Shown here: positions 10,611-23,030 of the stretch, piece by piece
How positions within the stretch are numbered: position 1 is the stretch's first letter
Layout of the letters: every line of letters begins with the position of its first letter
Assembly (NCBI RefSeq): GCF_949987535.1
Contig: NC_080073.1
Location: 93,101,344 to 93,165,343 of the forward strand
Direction: 5' to 3'
DNA: 64,000 nt
From: Balaenoptera acutorostrata
Lineage: Eukaryota; Chordata; Mammalia; Artiodactyla; Balaenopteridae
Notes under the pieces: generated by a model
What the model was told of the DNA's origin: nothing
The model's input: only the letters and a program-made list of their open reading frames with translations
Databases searched by the model: none
Translations under genes and position numbers: made by a program

Positions 10611-12142
10611 AAGTCACGTGATCTTCTGCTACAGCATCACTTGCTTCCCAAAATAAACTTATAGGTGAAATCAAGCTCCCCTTGTTCTCATATCAGGATC
10701 TTTTCTGGAAGGAGGACAAAAATAGAAGGTTGATGTAAAACGTTTATTCCTATTTTTAAACCTCTACTTTGGGCAAAAAGCCAGGTGTTGTACCAAAACA
10801 AATTAGACAATACTCCTATCTTAGCAAAAGCCCAATCTCGACCAAGAAGAAAAACAGAAAACATACATTGAGAGTTCTGCAACTCCGAGTGCATTACGTC
10901 TCAGCAGTAGCCTTCTGCAAGAAGGAAGGGGCAAGTTTCCTGGAAGAGTGAACAGTCAGAGTATGACTCAAAGACTATTTTAGTACAAGATCCTGTTTCA
11001 CCCTTGTCCATCTGTTTTGCTGAGAATGTAAAGTTGTCTGGGTCCAAGTCAAAAAAGGGGATGAAATCATCTGCTAAAGCCACATATGCAGGAGCCCCAC
11101 GAAGGCGCACAGTGATTACCTAACACGGCCGTGCAATTAGAGGCCAGGGCACACCTTCCGTTATCTGGCTGGACTTCTATCCAGTCATGTTGCCTCAGCC
11201 CAGGGAGGGGAGTTCAGGAATTCAGCTAAACCAATGGGGAACACTGTAAAATTCATCATTAATTTACTACAGGCTGATCGAAGGCAAAGAACGATTCAAC
11301 TGCATACAAGAAAAAATATTTACACTCAGGCATTGACTAACTAATGACAGTACCTATTTATCAAATGTTGCAGCCAGTTATTCTCCCCCTTCTACTCTTC
11401 CCCCCACAAGACTTCCCTATCTTTCCTATGAGAGTCACTAAGGACATCAAACTCACTACTCTCCACCCTGCCCTTCCTTTTGTGCCATCTAGTACCCCTG
11501 CATCCTTCAGCACTTGGAGCCCACACCTATTGTCCATCTGCACACCTCCATGGTTTCTCCCTACCTTCTTTAGAGTGAGAAAAAAAAAGGGAGGTCCAGA
11601 GATTATCAAACTGTAGAGAAATACAGGGGAATTAGTATTAAGAAAGCTAGTGAATTCAGGGCTCTTGACAAAGAAGAGTCCAGACGCTCATTTTAAGGGC
11701 CAGGAAACCATTTCAGCTGTGTTGTACACCAAATGATCATTTACAGTTTGGCTAGGAACCTAAACTATCAAGTGTAATATTGTTTCCATAGTGAAATGAG
11801 TTCCAAGTTTTAAACCACTGACCCACAAATAAACTTTTGGAACACTTAATATTCATAAGTTTGGGCCACCTACAAAAAATGTAACAATAAATATTTCCCC
11901 TTGAGTTTCTCTTTACAGCTGCAGAAGAATATATAGAAAGTATACACGTGTATAACTGGGTGCTAAGACTTGACCTCCTTCCTTAGAAGCTGCTTCAAAT
12001 GAGAAAGGAGTTGGTGACCACCACTGGTTCCTAAGAGCCCCAGGTGAATTTGTTCTTCTCACTGAGCTCAATGAGAGAAACTGGACTCACTTCTTGATAA
12101 GCAGTGACCACTGGGGAAAGGACTCTCAACATTATCATAAAG
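10611..12142. other. Unique non-coding DNA
   Basis: No repeat I can name. The short open frames here have no recognisable features, and I see no clear exon. Confidence 0.4.
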
Positions 12143-12151
12143 AGACAGTAA

Positions 12152-12273
12152 AGCAAGAGGGAGGAGATATGGGGATATATGTATATGTATAGCTGATTCA
12201 CTTTGTTATAAAGCAGAAGCTAACACACCGTTGTAAAGCAATTATACTCCAATAAAAATGTTAAGAAAAAAAA
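12152..12273 (+). mobile_element. Short 5'-truncated L1 3' end
   Basis: The terminal about 110 nt of the young L1 3' UTR (gatatggggatatatgtata to ccaataaaaatgtt plus A-tail). It is flanked by AGACAGTAA (12143-12151 and 12274-12282) and closely matches the 3' end of the L1 at 56487-60555. Confidence 0.9.
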
Positions 12274-12282
12274 AGACAGTAA

Positions 12283-13814
12283 CGACAACAGGTTGGGGGA
12301 GGGTTTTATTCGCTTTATATTGGCAAAGAGTCAGTAGAATTGTTACCATTGCAACTTAAAGCAAAAGCTGAGTTCCAAGGAGGCAAGTGGTTTCTTCTGA
12401 GCAGAAACTGTAAACATACTCTTATGTCTAAGTGTGTGTCTGTGAGTGTGTCCGTGTGTGTCTGTGTAGAACCAACTGAGCTATGAAGAATAAGATTGAG
12501 GGAACAACAATGGTGTACCTCAAGACGGGATGATCACTGACATAACAACATACTAGCCAAGCCTATCCTAGTCCTGTTTTCTCTTCAAAGAGCTATAATC
12601 ATGGGTCGAACCTGGAGGGGAACTCTTAGACATCTCCATGTAACAATTAGAGTAGCCAGAATCAGCTGTAGTCAAACTAGATGAGTGAGAAAAGACAAGA
12701 GTCAGACACTCCTACCAGTAAAGGATGGTGCCTCCAAATCCCATGGCAGCCATGTTTGGACGATGTAATTCCGTCTCCTTCAGCTAAAGCTGATTGGACC
12801 CAGAATGGATGTCTGTCTAAAGTAGAGCCAATCAGATTTTCTCTATCAGGAATTTGGAATTTGGATTTAGGGACAAATAATCTCTGCATTTGGCTGAAGC
12901 TGTACAGTAGCCATATTCTATCATCTCACATATAAGAGATAACCTGCATTAAGCACCCCACACACCCAGGTTAATATCCTTACTATGCAATGCAACAGAT
13001 CCTCACTTGTCTGGGAGGGGTACTTGGATATTCCCCAGGTAGTCTGTACATACATACTCTTCTACAGCACTTACCCTACTATATTTTAAGCATTTACTTG
13101 CATGTCTGTCATACTAAACTGTGAATGAGCACAGAAAGCGTGTCTTTCATTTCTAGGATTATGATTCATATAGTAAATAGTCAATAAATGATAAATAAAA
13201 TTACACTATTTTGTAAATATAAATTACGATTTGTGCTCATTTTTCACTCAAGAAATAAAAAACTCAAGATAGTGTGCAGGCAATAAAAGAATTTTGATCC
13301 ACTTCAGAACATCCCCCAAAATTCAATCTACAACAACCTTATCAGGGCTGAAGGAAGTCTCTGCTTGGTCAATTCTAAAGAATTACATTTTTTGGCAATG
13401 GAGCTCTATACATTGCACAACTTCTGGTCTTCTTCGATTCTCTTCTACTCAAAGACATTTCTAAAATATACACCCCCATACACAGAAACATGTGAGCTCA
13501 CACATGTACATCCCACAAGTAAGCGTCAGATTTTCATGGAATTGTCATGTACCACAATCAGCCAAAATATATTCACTTGTTGCTTCTTACAGATGTTGAA
13601 GGTAGTGGTAGAGATGACAAGAATTATAGTGACATTTCAAGGCACGTATACTGCCCTCAATTACATTTTGAATGTGTAGTTAACCAAAACCAAACAAACT
13701 TGAAACAAGGTAAAGTTCGATACATAGGGCAAACCCTAGTCTTATCTCCATATTATTATTGCCTTAACTGACTCATAAATAATCTAGATACAGCCTTCTT
13801 ACTCAAACTTAGCC
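12283..13814. other. Unique non-coding DNA with a degenerate TG run
   Basis: A short imperfect (TG)n stretch lies at 12427-12470, and 13110-13200 faintly resembles an L2 3' end. Otherwise I see nothing I can name. Confidence 0.4.
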
Positions 13815-14064
13815 TTTTATTCATTCATTCATTCATTCAGCGAGTTTTAAATAAATCCTTATTATGTGCTAGGCACAGTGCTAGACCCTAGGGATACAAA
13901 GGTAAACAAGAAAGCCAGAGTGTCTGACCTCACAAAGAAAGGATAATAATTTTTTAGTTATTTTTCAGTGATAATAATAAAGTGCGAGGAGTCTTATGCT
14001 AGGAGATGCACAGGTGCTATGGAAGCACTCAGCTGGAGCCCAAACTTAGCTTAATCTAGAACAA

Positions 14065-14250
14065 TCGTTTCCAAGTATGGTCCCCATAGCAGCAGCAGCA
14101 GTGTCACCTGGTGATTGTAACAAAAGCCCTCCAGGTGATTCTGATTCATAGCCCATCCCAGCGCCGTTATCAATAAATTGAATCACTGCTATTTTAAAAC
14201 ATCCCCAGCTGATTCTAATGTGGAGCCAAGGGTTGAGGACTACTGGCCCA
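14065..14250 (+). mobile_element. MER5A-type hAT DNA transposon fossil
   Basis: Contains 'ccaggtgattctgattcata' and 'ccccagctgattctaatgtg' blocks and a 'ttgaggactact' end, typical of the non-autonomous MER5A family. Confidence 0.75.
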
Positions 14251-14574
14251 CTCCCTATGGAGGTGACATTTAAGCTGAGACCTGGAAGAACAGGAGTCAG
14301 GAAATAAATAGGAAAAGAGGAATTTCAAGGTAGAGAAAACTGCATGTTCAAAGAGCAGGCGGCAGAAAAGCATGGTGCATTTGAGGGATTTACAGAATTC
14401 AATAGGGCTGGATTACAGAGAGGTTGAAGAAGAGTACTTTGAACTTAGGATGAAGAGGTAGACCAAACGATGGGGAAGCAATTTGCAAGCTTAAGAGCTA
14501 AACTAGAAGACCATGGGAAGACTTTTTAAGCAGCTTGACATTAGCAGATCTTTATGTTTTAAATATCACCCTGG

Positions 14575-14877
14575 GGCTTCCCTGGTGGCGCAGTGGTTAA
14601 GAATCTGCCTGCCAATGCAGGGGACACGGGTTCGTGCCCCGGTCCAGGAAGATCCCACATGCCGCGGAGCGGCTGGGCCCGTGAGCCACAACTACTGAGC
14701 CTGCGCGTCTGGAGCCTCTGCTCCGCAATGGGAGAGGCCGCGATAGTGAGAGGCCCGCGCACCGCGATGAGGGGTGGCCCTCGCTCGCCACAACTGGAGA
14801 AAGCCCTCGCCCAGAAACGAAGACCCAACACAGCCAAAAATAAATAAATAAATAAATAAATCTATTAAAAAAAAAAT
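14575..14877 (+). mobile_element. CHR-type SINE
   Basis: Full-length SINE in a perfect 12-bp duplication ATATCACCCTGG (14563-14574 and 14878-14889). Inserted in the L2. Confidence 0.95.
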
Positions 14878-15348
14878 ATATCACCCTGGCTGCAGTGTAG
14901 AAATAGACTGAACGGAAGCAAAATTTAATGCAGGTGCTTCTAGGTAAGAATATGTTTCAGTAGTCCAGGTGAGAAATGATGCTGGTGGTAGCAGGGGGTT
15001 GGAGAGAAGTAAAATACTGATTTAGGAGCAGCCTGCTTATTTACAATTATTGAAGCCATGAATGTGAATGATACAACCACTGAGTAACTCAAGTTGGAGG
15101 TAAAGAGAGCTTAGAAACTAACCCCTTAGGAACACTAATGAAGAGAGGAGAAAGAAATAACAGAGAAAGCAATAGCAAAGGATAAAGAAATGGCCAGCCT
15201 CTTTCCATGTCCAAGTCATGCAGCTCATGGTGCAGAACTCTAGATGGGGAGATGGAAGAGCGAGCCTCTTTGGCAGCACCAACACAGTGGAGGAAACCAG
15301 ATGCTCACTCACCTGCCCTCATTTTTCCCCTTACAAGAGAAATTGTGG

Positions 15349-15459
15349 AGGACTTCCCTGGCGGTCCAGTGGTTAGGACTCGGTGCTCCCACTGCCAGGG
15401 CCTGGGTTCTATCTCTGCTCTGGGGAACTAAGATCCCACAAGCCGCATGGCACAGCCCA

Positions 15460-15490
<31 letters not shown>

Positions 15491-15493
15491 AAA
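15349..15493 (+). mobile_element. Short CHR-type SINE with (AG)n tail
   Basis: About 145-bp form keeping only the tRNA-like head, then A-rich DNA and an (AG)n run at 15469-15490. Flanked by AAATTGTGG (15340-15348 and 15494-15502). Confidence 0.9.
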
Positions 15494-15502
15494 AAATTGT
15501 GG

Positions 15503-16485
15503 GCTGAGAAGTTCTCTCCTGGCCCTAAGTTGTGCCACCCTGCGGGAGGGTTTGTGCGGGTAAAGTCACATCGTTCCTCTTACCCTCTCCACTGTGTCCA
15601 AATGCATATGTTTCTGTTTCAACAGTGTGCTAGAAGTTCTCCTCTAGGAACCTGGACTTCCACAAAGGCTCTCATCCTTGCGTGATTGTCTAAGACAGTG
15701 TCTTCCAGTGTTTCCCATGGCTCCTAGACCATGGCTGAGGAGGACTGGACCTGGTTCTTGGACCACTGCAGGGTCCACAGGGTCCACAGCTGCAACCAAG
15801 GTGTGTATGTCTGTTACCTGACACACAGGTGGGCAAGACTCATCCTGAGTCCCACTGCTCCCACGAAGGCACTTCTGTCCGTTAGTGTATTTCTAACATA
15901 CTGATTATTTCTAATGTAATAATACATCTGTGTCCATGAATACTCATTATTTCTAAAATGCTAAGATGCTTAGATGGAAACTGCTTTTAAAAGAATGAAA
16001 CACAGTACGTTAACTTTCTTGATCATTCGCGAATTGACTATATACTCCTTGGTTATTTACTTCTCACTCTTGAATTCCCACTGAAAATTTTATAGCAAAT
16101 AACTCAGAAGAAACTGGAGAAAGGGGAGTTTTGACATCATATCTGAAATTTCTCTTACCCACATATGACAAAAACTGATCCTGCTATTGACAAACACAAA
16201 GTCATAAATATTAGACATTGATCGATAAAACACCATCTTTACAGTATGCATTCTAAAATAAAATTAGGGGTTAGCAGTCTAACACTTTGGGGGAAAAAAA
16301 GGACCAGAACTAAAAGAACATCATACAGAAGGGGGAAAGCATTGTTAAATAGGTATGATTGATAGCCTCAGAAATTACATTGGGTTTTTATGCGCCATCA
16401 ATCCTCCTCAGATACCCAACATTACTATGTTAATGGAAAATAAAAACGTAAAGCTCTCCGTGTTCTCCCTCAGCGTAGCTCAGTT
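15503..16485. other. Unique non-coding DNA
   Basis: No repeat or coding feature that I can support. Confidence 0.4.
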
Positions 16486-16533
16486 ACAGCTTAGCTTTTT
16501 TTTTTTTTTTTTTTTTTTTAACAGCTTAGCTTT
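16486..16533 (-). mobile_element. Orphan poly(A) insertion (seen as poly-T)
   Basis: A 13-bp direct duplication ACAGCTTAGCTTT (16486-16498 and 16521-16533) encloses only a T-run (16499-16519) plus one A. The right copy is followed by AAAG, so the nick reads TTT|AAA as for L1 endonuclease. It looks like target-primed reverse transcription that copied only a poly(A) tail. Confidence 0.8.
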
Positions 16534-16929
16534 AAAGACGTATTTACCTCCCAGTACCCTGTTGCCAAACTCTTTGTAATCCTCAGAAGTATGGTTGAAT
16601 TTGGTGGAGGGAAAAGAAGCATGGAAGGCTAGAGTTTTGCTGTTTCCTCAGAAATAAAGCCATCTTGTGCAGCCTTCATGAATATTGTCATTATTTTGAT
16701 GCTTTCTGAGTTCTTAGGATATGTTGATATCCACATTATCATTCAAATCCCCAAAATTGTTTTCAATAGCTAAATCACAAATTATTTCAAATTAGTTCTC
16801 ATTTAGGATATCCCTAGTACTGTTCCCTTCTCTAATACAGCTACAGAAATAGAATAAGTACCCCAGTGATATCAGAAACCACAATTCTTAAACAGAATAG
16901 TTATTTGGAGGAGACAGTGCATAAGATTA
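16534..16929. other. Unique non-coding DNA
   Basis: Nothing I can name. Confidence 0.4.
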
Positions 16930-17100
16930 GACCATGGTTCTCAACTCAGGTCACACACTAGAATCACCTAAGCGTGCTTTTTACGAACACTTGCCTGGCT
17001 CCTTTGCCAAACCAATGAAATCAGAACCTCTGGGGTGGGGCCCAGGCACAGTATTTTTAAATAGATTCCCCAGATGAGCTCAATGTGTACCCAAGGTTCA
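16930..17100 (+). mobile_element. MER5A-type hAT fossil
   Basis: Contains 'tagaatcacctaagcgtgct', 'aatcagaacctctggggtgg' and 'ggcccaggcacagtattttt', all typical of MER5A. Confidence 0.8.
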
Positions 17101-17675
17101 TTAAGTAAGAATTAGGTTTGGCTGCATATAACAGAAAAAAAAAAAAAAAAAAGAAAGAAATATCTTAAGATAGAAGTTTTCTTTTTCTCTTTCATATTAA
17201 AAATTATTTTTTGAAAGTCTGCACATAATAGTGCATGTATTGCAGCTCTTTGAGTCATCCAGGGCCTGAGTTCATTCTAACTTTCTGTTCTACAATCTTG
17301 TGTTGGGTTTCTGATTTTAACATCCCTTCATGGTCCAAAATGGCTGCTGGAACTCCAGCCATCATATTCAGGTCTATAAGAAGGAGGAAAGAAGAAAGGA
17401 AAAGAATGTGTGCCCCTCCTTTTCAATAGCCTTTCTGAAATTTCCCAAACACTTACATCTGATTGGCTGAACCATAATTATGTGGACACACTTGGCTGCA
17501 GTGGAGGCTGGGAAGTCCACTCCTTAACTGAGATAAAGTTCTATGCCTAAAGGAGAAGCTGAAAATGGAATTCGGGAAGGCAACTATTATAGTAGTCTCT
17601 GCCACAGATAAAGAAATCAGCAACATAACTCAGGCTCTCTCAATTCCATCTTGCTCTTTTTTGCTTGAATCAATC
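17101..17675. other. Unique non-coding DNA with an A-run
   Basis: An A-run of about 20 lies near 17135-17152. No flanking duplication is evident. Nothing else is supported. Confidence 0.4.
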
Positions 17676-17684
17676 TCATTGTTG

Positions 17685-18083
17685 GGACTTCCCTGGTGGC
17701 ACAGTTGTTAAGAATTCACCTGCCAATGCAGGAGACATGGGTTCAAGCCCTGGTCCAGGAAGATCCCACATGCCGTGGAGCAACTAAGCCCATGCACCAC
17801 AACCACTGAGCCTGCACTCTGGAGCCCGTGCACCACAACTACTGAGCCTGGGCTGTAGAGCCCATGTGCCACAACTACTGAGCCCACACGCCACGACTAC
17901 TGAAGCCCACGCACCTAGAGCCCGTGCTCCGCAACAAGAGAAGCCACCGCAATGAGAAGCCCACGCAACACAACGAAGAGTAGTCCCCGCTCGCCGCAAC
18001 TAGAGAAAGCCCGTGCGCAGCAACAAAGACCCAACGCAGCCAAAAATAAATAAATAAATTTATTAAAAAAAAAAAAAAACACG
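17685..18083 (+). mobile_element. CHR-type SINE, long form
   Basis: A 399-bp SINE with several repeats of a 'ccacaactactgagcc' block. Flanked by TCATTGTTG (17676-17684 and 18084-18092). Confidence 0.93.
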
Positions 18084-18092
18084 TCATTGTTG

Positions 18093-18848
18093 TATGGTGT
18101 GCTGAATTGTTACTGGCCTTAGAAACATGAAGTTCTAAAGTTTGACACCATTATCTTCTGCTACAGTTGAACATGCCAAAGACACCAAACCACATGCAGT
18201 AGCAGGATCAGTTGTCTATAACGTCACGGTGGACTCAGCTTCAAAGACTAGACTTAGAATTTAGGGATATGCACTCAATACACAATATTCATACCCCTTC
18301 TGGGCAAAGTGTGCACGAAGCCAGGTCTTTTTCAGCATGACCCTAACCTACGAATAGAGGCAGAGATTCTTCGACATCACACTGAGTGGCATGCATACGA
18401 AGAGGCAGTCACCACTGCAATATGTCACCCAACTTGCTTGCATATATTTGACCCTGAGGCCATTCTTATAGACTCTGTGCGCGATCAAACAGCTAAACCA
18501 ATAATGGTCAGGGCCATCTTGCACTGAAAGTACATTACTACCAACTTCCTATTTTAGTGTCCCACCACCCCCTTTACGCAGCTTGCCATGCAAATCCTCT
18601 CTCTCCTTTCATACCCATTTAGGTACCCACAGTTTAGGGTTCTAATCATAGCATTCCCTCTGCAAAGCAGCCAATTCCGATTCCCCTGCCCCCAACTGTT
18701 GATGTCTCAGACCGTCTTAGAGGAGGTATACACTATTGTCTCATGGCAACAATGGTAGTGTTAATAAAATAAACTAAAAACGTAACTAATGAGTGTCCCT
18801 TCTAGTTAATGCCTGGTGAAAATGTGTATCCAAGACTCGCTCAGGAAG
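18093..18848. other. Unique DNA with a 72-codon open frame
   Basis: A plus-strand ATG-to-stop frame at 18309-18527 encodes 72 residues that I do not recognise. It has no clear splice sites or repeat context. It may be chance, or a relic of an unrecognised retroelement or pseudogene. Confidence 0.3.
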
Positions 18849-19552
18849 TGTTATGAGCTTAAGTGTGTCCTCCCAAAATTCACATGTTGAAGCCCTAACC
18901 TCTGGTACCTCAGAATGTGATTTGAAGATAGAGTCTTTAAAGAGGTAATTAAGTTAAAATGAGGTCATTAGGGTAGGTCCTACTCCAATGATACCGGTGT
19001 CCTTATAAGAAGAGGTGCTTAGGGCTTCCCTGGTGGCGCAGTGGTTGAGAATCTGCCTGCCAATGCAGGGGACACGGGTTCGAGCCCCGGTCTGGGAAGA
19101 TCCCACATGCCGCGGAGCGACTGGGCCCGTGAGCCACAATTACTGAGCCTGCACGTCTGGAGCCTGTGCTCCGCAACAAGAGAGGCCGCGATAGTGAGAG
19201 GCCCGCGCACCGCGATGAAGAGTGGCCCCCACTTGCCGCAACTAGAGAAAGCCCTCGCACAGAAACGAAGACCCAACACAAGCCATAAATAAATAAATAA
19301 ATAAATAAAATTTAAAAAAAAAAAAAAAAAAAAGAAGAGGTGATTAGGACACAGACAGAGGGAAAACCAGGTAACAGCACAGGGAGAACATGGCCATTGA
19401 CAAGCCAAGGAGAGAGGCCTCAAAAGAAATCAACCTTGCCAACACCTTGATGCTGGACTCCTAGCCTCCAGGACTGTGAGATAATAAATTTTTATTGTTT
19501 AAGCCACCCAGACTGTGGTACTTTGTCACGGCAGCTCTAGCAAACTAATACA
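18849..19552 (+). mobile_element. MaLR/MLT1-like LTR (solo), interrupted by a SINE
   Basis: Starts TGTTATGAGC and ends ACTAATACA, consistent with an LTR's TG...CA ends. The body contains 'aaaattcacatgttgaagcc' and the end holds 'ataataaatttttattgttt', as in ERVL-MaLR LTRs. The candidate 5-bp flanks (ggaag/aggag) do not match exactly. No gag, pol or env is present. Subfamily uncertain. Confidence 0.6.
19022..19331 (+). mobile_element. CHR-type SINE
   Basis: Full-length SINE inside the LTR. The duplication AAGAAGAGGTGMTTA (19007-19021 and 19332-19346) has one mismatch. Confidence 0.95.
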
Positions 19553-19679
19553 AGGAGTAACAAAGTATTTCAAACAGCACCAACTTTAGGACCGGTGGTA
19601 AGCCCCACTGAAATCATTCTAGGTAAGCAGTTATCTCCTTTGCCTGCAGGTAGGCCTAGACCCAATCAATGGCAACAGT

Positions 19680-20395
19680 CCTACATTTCTAATGGACATG
19701 AAAAAAATCTATAATTTGAGCAACAAAGGAAAGTACTATTGGATTATAAATACAAAGCATAAAATAGGCATTCATGAGTCCATACTGATATAAATAAATA
19801 ATGGAGAATTGACCAATCTCTCATACAGAACTCCAAATAATTGATGTAGATACTCCACCCTCAAGGAAGTGGCACGTAACTCCCCGATTCTTAAGTGTGA
19901 ATGACACAGAGACTTCCTTCTGAAGTGTACTGTAGGGAAAGAGGGAGAAAGAATAACTTTAAAGTGCATAAACCTGCCAACACCACCTCAGTCAGGTGAT
20001 CAAGGCCAACATCAACAGCGACAAGTCATGTTGATAGTAGGTACCTTTGATATGTTAAGAATGACACTTTATTTCTGTGGTCGTTCCTCCTGAAAACCCA
20101 TAATCCCAGTCTAATCACTAAGAAAAGCATCAGACAAATCCTAAATCCCAATTGAGGGAGAGTCTAAAAATACCTCACGGTACTCCTCAAAACTGTCAAG
20201 GTGACCAAAAACAAGGAAAGTCTGAGAAAGTTAGCCAAGAGGAGCCTAAGAAGAGATGATGATTAAATGTAATATGGTAACTTAGATGAGATCCTGGGAC
20301 GGAAAAAGGGCATCAGGTAGACATTAAGGAAGTCTGGATAAAGTATGAATGTTGGTTAATTTAAAACATGATAATAATAATCTATAGACAAACGT
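19680..20395 (+). repeat. Old L1 3'-region fragment (L1M-like)
   Basis: The stretch with 'aacaaggaaagtctgagaaa', 'aagaggagcctaagaagaga' and 'gagatcctgggacggaaaaa' resembles the 3' region of ancient mammalian L1s. I could not align it, so boundaries and subfamily are tentative. Confidence 0.45.
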
Positions 20396-20819
20396 GCCCT
20401 ATAGAATTTCAACAAGTAAGGCTCCCTTCTTCACCACTGCAAAGACCCTCAGAAACTGCTGAAGTCGTAGGTGGCTGCAGAGCAGCTGCAGGAAGTCTGT
20501 TCCCGCAGCTGAAAAGGAGGCAAGTTCACTGGAGTGTACGTGCCAGAAAGGAAATGAGCCCCATACAGTTACCGAAGGCAACATGTAGCAGGCGTCAGTA
20601 CTGAAATTAAAAGGCAGCGCACAACACAAAGGGGGGACACCTGAAGAGGGCCAACTGGCCACCCATTCAGTGACACTGCCTTGGTGAATTCATCTCTGCC
20701 CAGGGTCGGCCCTCAGCCTGACAGGCTCAGCAACTACTTGCTGGTATCTTGAAGTTAATCAATCCCATGGATGCTGACTCATACTAACTAAACATCCGCG
20801 GGCATGATACAGAGAAAGA
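20396..20819. other. Unique non-coding DNA
   Basis: Nothing I can name; the open frames show no family features. Confidence 0.4.
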
Positions 20820-20950
20820 GAATGCCACACTGTCAGGCAAACCCAGCACACTGGGCTTGGTGGGGTGGGGCATGAGAGTCTGCATTTCTAACAAGCTCCC
20901 AGGTGATGCCAATGCTGCTGGTCTATGGACCACACTTTGAATAGCAAGGG
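20820..20950 (+). mobile_element. MER5A-type hAT fossil (partial)
   Basis: Contains 'gagagtctgcatttctaaca' and 'agctcccaggtgatgccaat', matching the MER5A 3' half. Confidence 0.7.
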
Positions 20951-22039
20951 TCTGAACAAGCTACGTGAGAAACCCAAGTGTCAAGTTTATTGATGAGCTG
21001 AGTATCAGTTAGATGACGAGAGAGGTCAACCACTTAACTGTTAATGCCATCAGGCTTTGGATGCCTGACGTATCCATCTCCAGAATAGAGAGAAACCCAC
21101 TACTATCACTCAGTGGTTGCATTACCCTTGGCAGTTCACTCTTTCCTCTGGACGGGACTCACGTAGGTACTGCCAATATGCAGTTCCAGAGATTCTTCTT
21201 ACCTACGCTTCCACACTTAATCTCCTCCCACCTCCAGTGGGAGGAACAGATTCTTTATATATGCAAATAAAACACTTTCAATTAGTTTATGAGCTGGTTT
21301 TGCAGACTGAGGAGTCATTCCCTCCAAGGGGACCCGATCAATCTCTGTACTGACCTAGTGCATATAAATTTCCTAGATTAGCTCTCTAAAGAAACTGTTG
21401 TTTCCCTCAGTCTTAATGGAAAAGGCGAAACACTGCACTTAACACTGTTGCCACAGTAGGAAGGATTCTCATTTCTAAACTATTTATGGTTGAGTACCAC
21501 ACATGTTAAGTCCTGGGGATGCAGTGCTGAGCAAAAGTACACAGGACTCCAGCCTACATGCAAGGTTGCCATCTGAGAGAAGTGACAGGGTTTCTGTCTT
21601 TAGAACAGCTACATAAAACTTCTAATCTTGCAAACTTCCACTTTCTCCTTTTTGTCTGCTCCAGCTCTTTCAGACCTTTGGTTTAATAGCCTTGGGAACA
21701 CAGGCACCCACGCTGAACTACAACCTGCTCAGCCAGGTGACTGCTCTACAGCACTTTTCCCTGGTTTCATCATCTGACCTGTTACGTTCCTGTGACCGTG
21801 CAAAAACCCAAAAATAACTCCCATAAAGTTCTGCCAGGTCAAGTCAAAGCATATTAAAAATGAGACAACTCTCTAGAAACCCTATACCAATCAATGGAGA
21901 GTAAGTAATGAATTTACAAACAGTACATGAAGAAGCATGTTTCTAACAGATTGGTTTAGCAAAAAACGAAATTGTGATTCCATTTCGTTCATTCAGCTGT
22001 TTCCATTCATGCCTACTAAGGGAAAATGCCATGTGGTGG
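20951..22039. other. Unique non-coding DNA
   Basis: No feature that I can support. Confidence 0.4.
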
Positions 22040-22225
22040 GTAGTTCTCAAAGTCTAGCATGCAGAAGAATCATCGGGAAAGACTGTTTCCAGGGTCTCAC
22101 TCTCCCTACCCCACCCTCAGCCCAGCTCACTCCCTAGTACCAGAGAGTCAGATTCAGCAGGCTGGAGCTTTTAAATCTATATTTTTAACACACACCCCAA
22201 CTGATTCTGAGAAATACTGACTTAA
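22040..22225 (+). mobile_element. MER5A-type hAT fossil
   Basis: Ordered MER5A-like blocks: 'agaagaatcatcgggaaaga', 'agagtcagattcagcaggct' and 'actgattctgagaaatactg'. Confidence 0.65.
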
Positions 22226-22249
22226 GTCTGATTTTCACTCTCTATTACA

Positions 22250-22425
22250 GTGGCTTTCAACTCTGGCTCACATTAGATTTCTGTGATAAGCTTAAAAAAA
22301 AAAAAAAAGTCCTCATTGCCTGTACACTGTCCACCAAGACCCCAAAACAACCAAATCAGAATGTCCAGTGCATGAGACCCAGGCATCAGTGTTCTTTCAA
22401 GCCTCCCAGGTGATTGGTGTTTCCA
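22250..22425 (+). mobile_element. MER5A-type hAT fossil with A15 run
   Basis: Starts 'agtggctttcaactctggct' and contains 'accaaatcagaatgtccagt' and 'gacccaggcatcagtgttct'. An A-run at about 22292-22306 interrupts the body. Confidence 0.7.
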
Positions 22426-22429
22426 GGTG

Positions 22430-22575
22430 GTACTATTTGCCTGGGTTGTTACACATCAGATTCCAAGATGCTCCCTGAAGATTCTAATCCACTAGGTCTG
22501 TCTAGGGCACAGCTCTAGATTCTACATGTCACACAAGTGCCCCGGGTGATTCTTACAATAGGGTTTGAGAAATGT
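22430..22575 (+). mobile_element. MER5A-like fragment
   Basis: Blocks such as 'gttacacatcagattccaag' and 'cccgggtgattcttacaata' resemble MER5A. It is the third in a row within 540 bp. Confidence 0.5.
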
Positions 22576-22799
22576 GCCTATCTTGCTCAGCTGAGTCAGA
22601 AACTCCCATCCCCAGCAAGACTGCTCCAACGGACATTTTGACCTCAGTTTTGGAACCCCTATTCCATGCACTCAACTCCAATCTAACCTGGGTTTTCCCA
22701 AGTAGAGAAAGGGAACTCACCTTACTTTATGCTACATGGTGATGAAAGCCACTGCTTTATGTGGCAGTGACTGCCACAGCCTCACTTCTATTACTAATA

Positions 22800-23030
22800 T
22801 AACAAATTATTTCTCCCACTCACTTAGCACTATGTACATGGTCTTATCAGCACCTAATATATTAACTAATTTAATTTTCACAACACCATTAGGAATAGGA
22901 ACTCTTCTTAGTGCTAACTCTACTGATAAGGAAACTGAGGCAGAGAGGTTAAACAAACTGCCTGTTAGCCAAAGTCACAGGTACAGGATAAATTTGAACC
23001 CAAACGTGGGGGACCCAACATCCACACTGT
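22800..23030 (+). repeat. MIR SINE
   Basis: Nearly complete MIR core: 'cacttagcactatgtacatg', 'taatttaattttcacaacac', 'taaggaaactgaggcagaga'. Confidence 0.8.

Larger units (their letters stand above)
13815..15170 (+). repeat. L2 LINE, interrupted
   Basis: Starts with an (ATTC)n-like block and 'attatgtgctaggcacagtg', then the long purine-rich L2 3' region (for example 'gtagtccaggtgagaaatga' near 14955). It is interrupted by a MER5A (about 14065-14250) and a CHR SINE (14575-14877). Diverged and non-coding. Confidence 0.75.

Noticed and set aside
17131..17155. Third poly(A)-only insertion
   Set aside because: The A-run lacks a convincing flanking duplication; the same holds for the A-runs at 22292, 25254 and 56270.
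17685..18083. CRISPR-like spaced repeats
   Set aside because: The repeated 'ccacaactactgagcc' blocks are internal duplications of an older SINE form, in a mammalian genome.
18309..18527. 72-codon frame as a gene
   Set aside because: I recognise no family. Without homology or splice evidence it is left as unassigned DNA.
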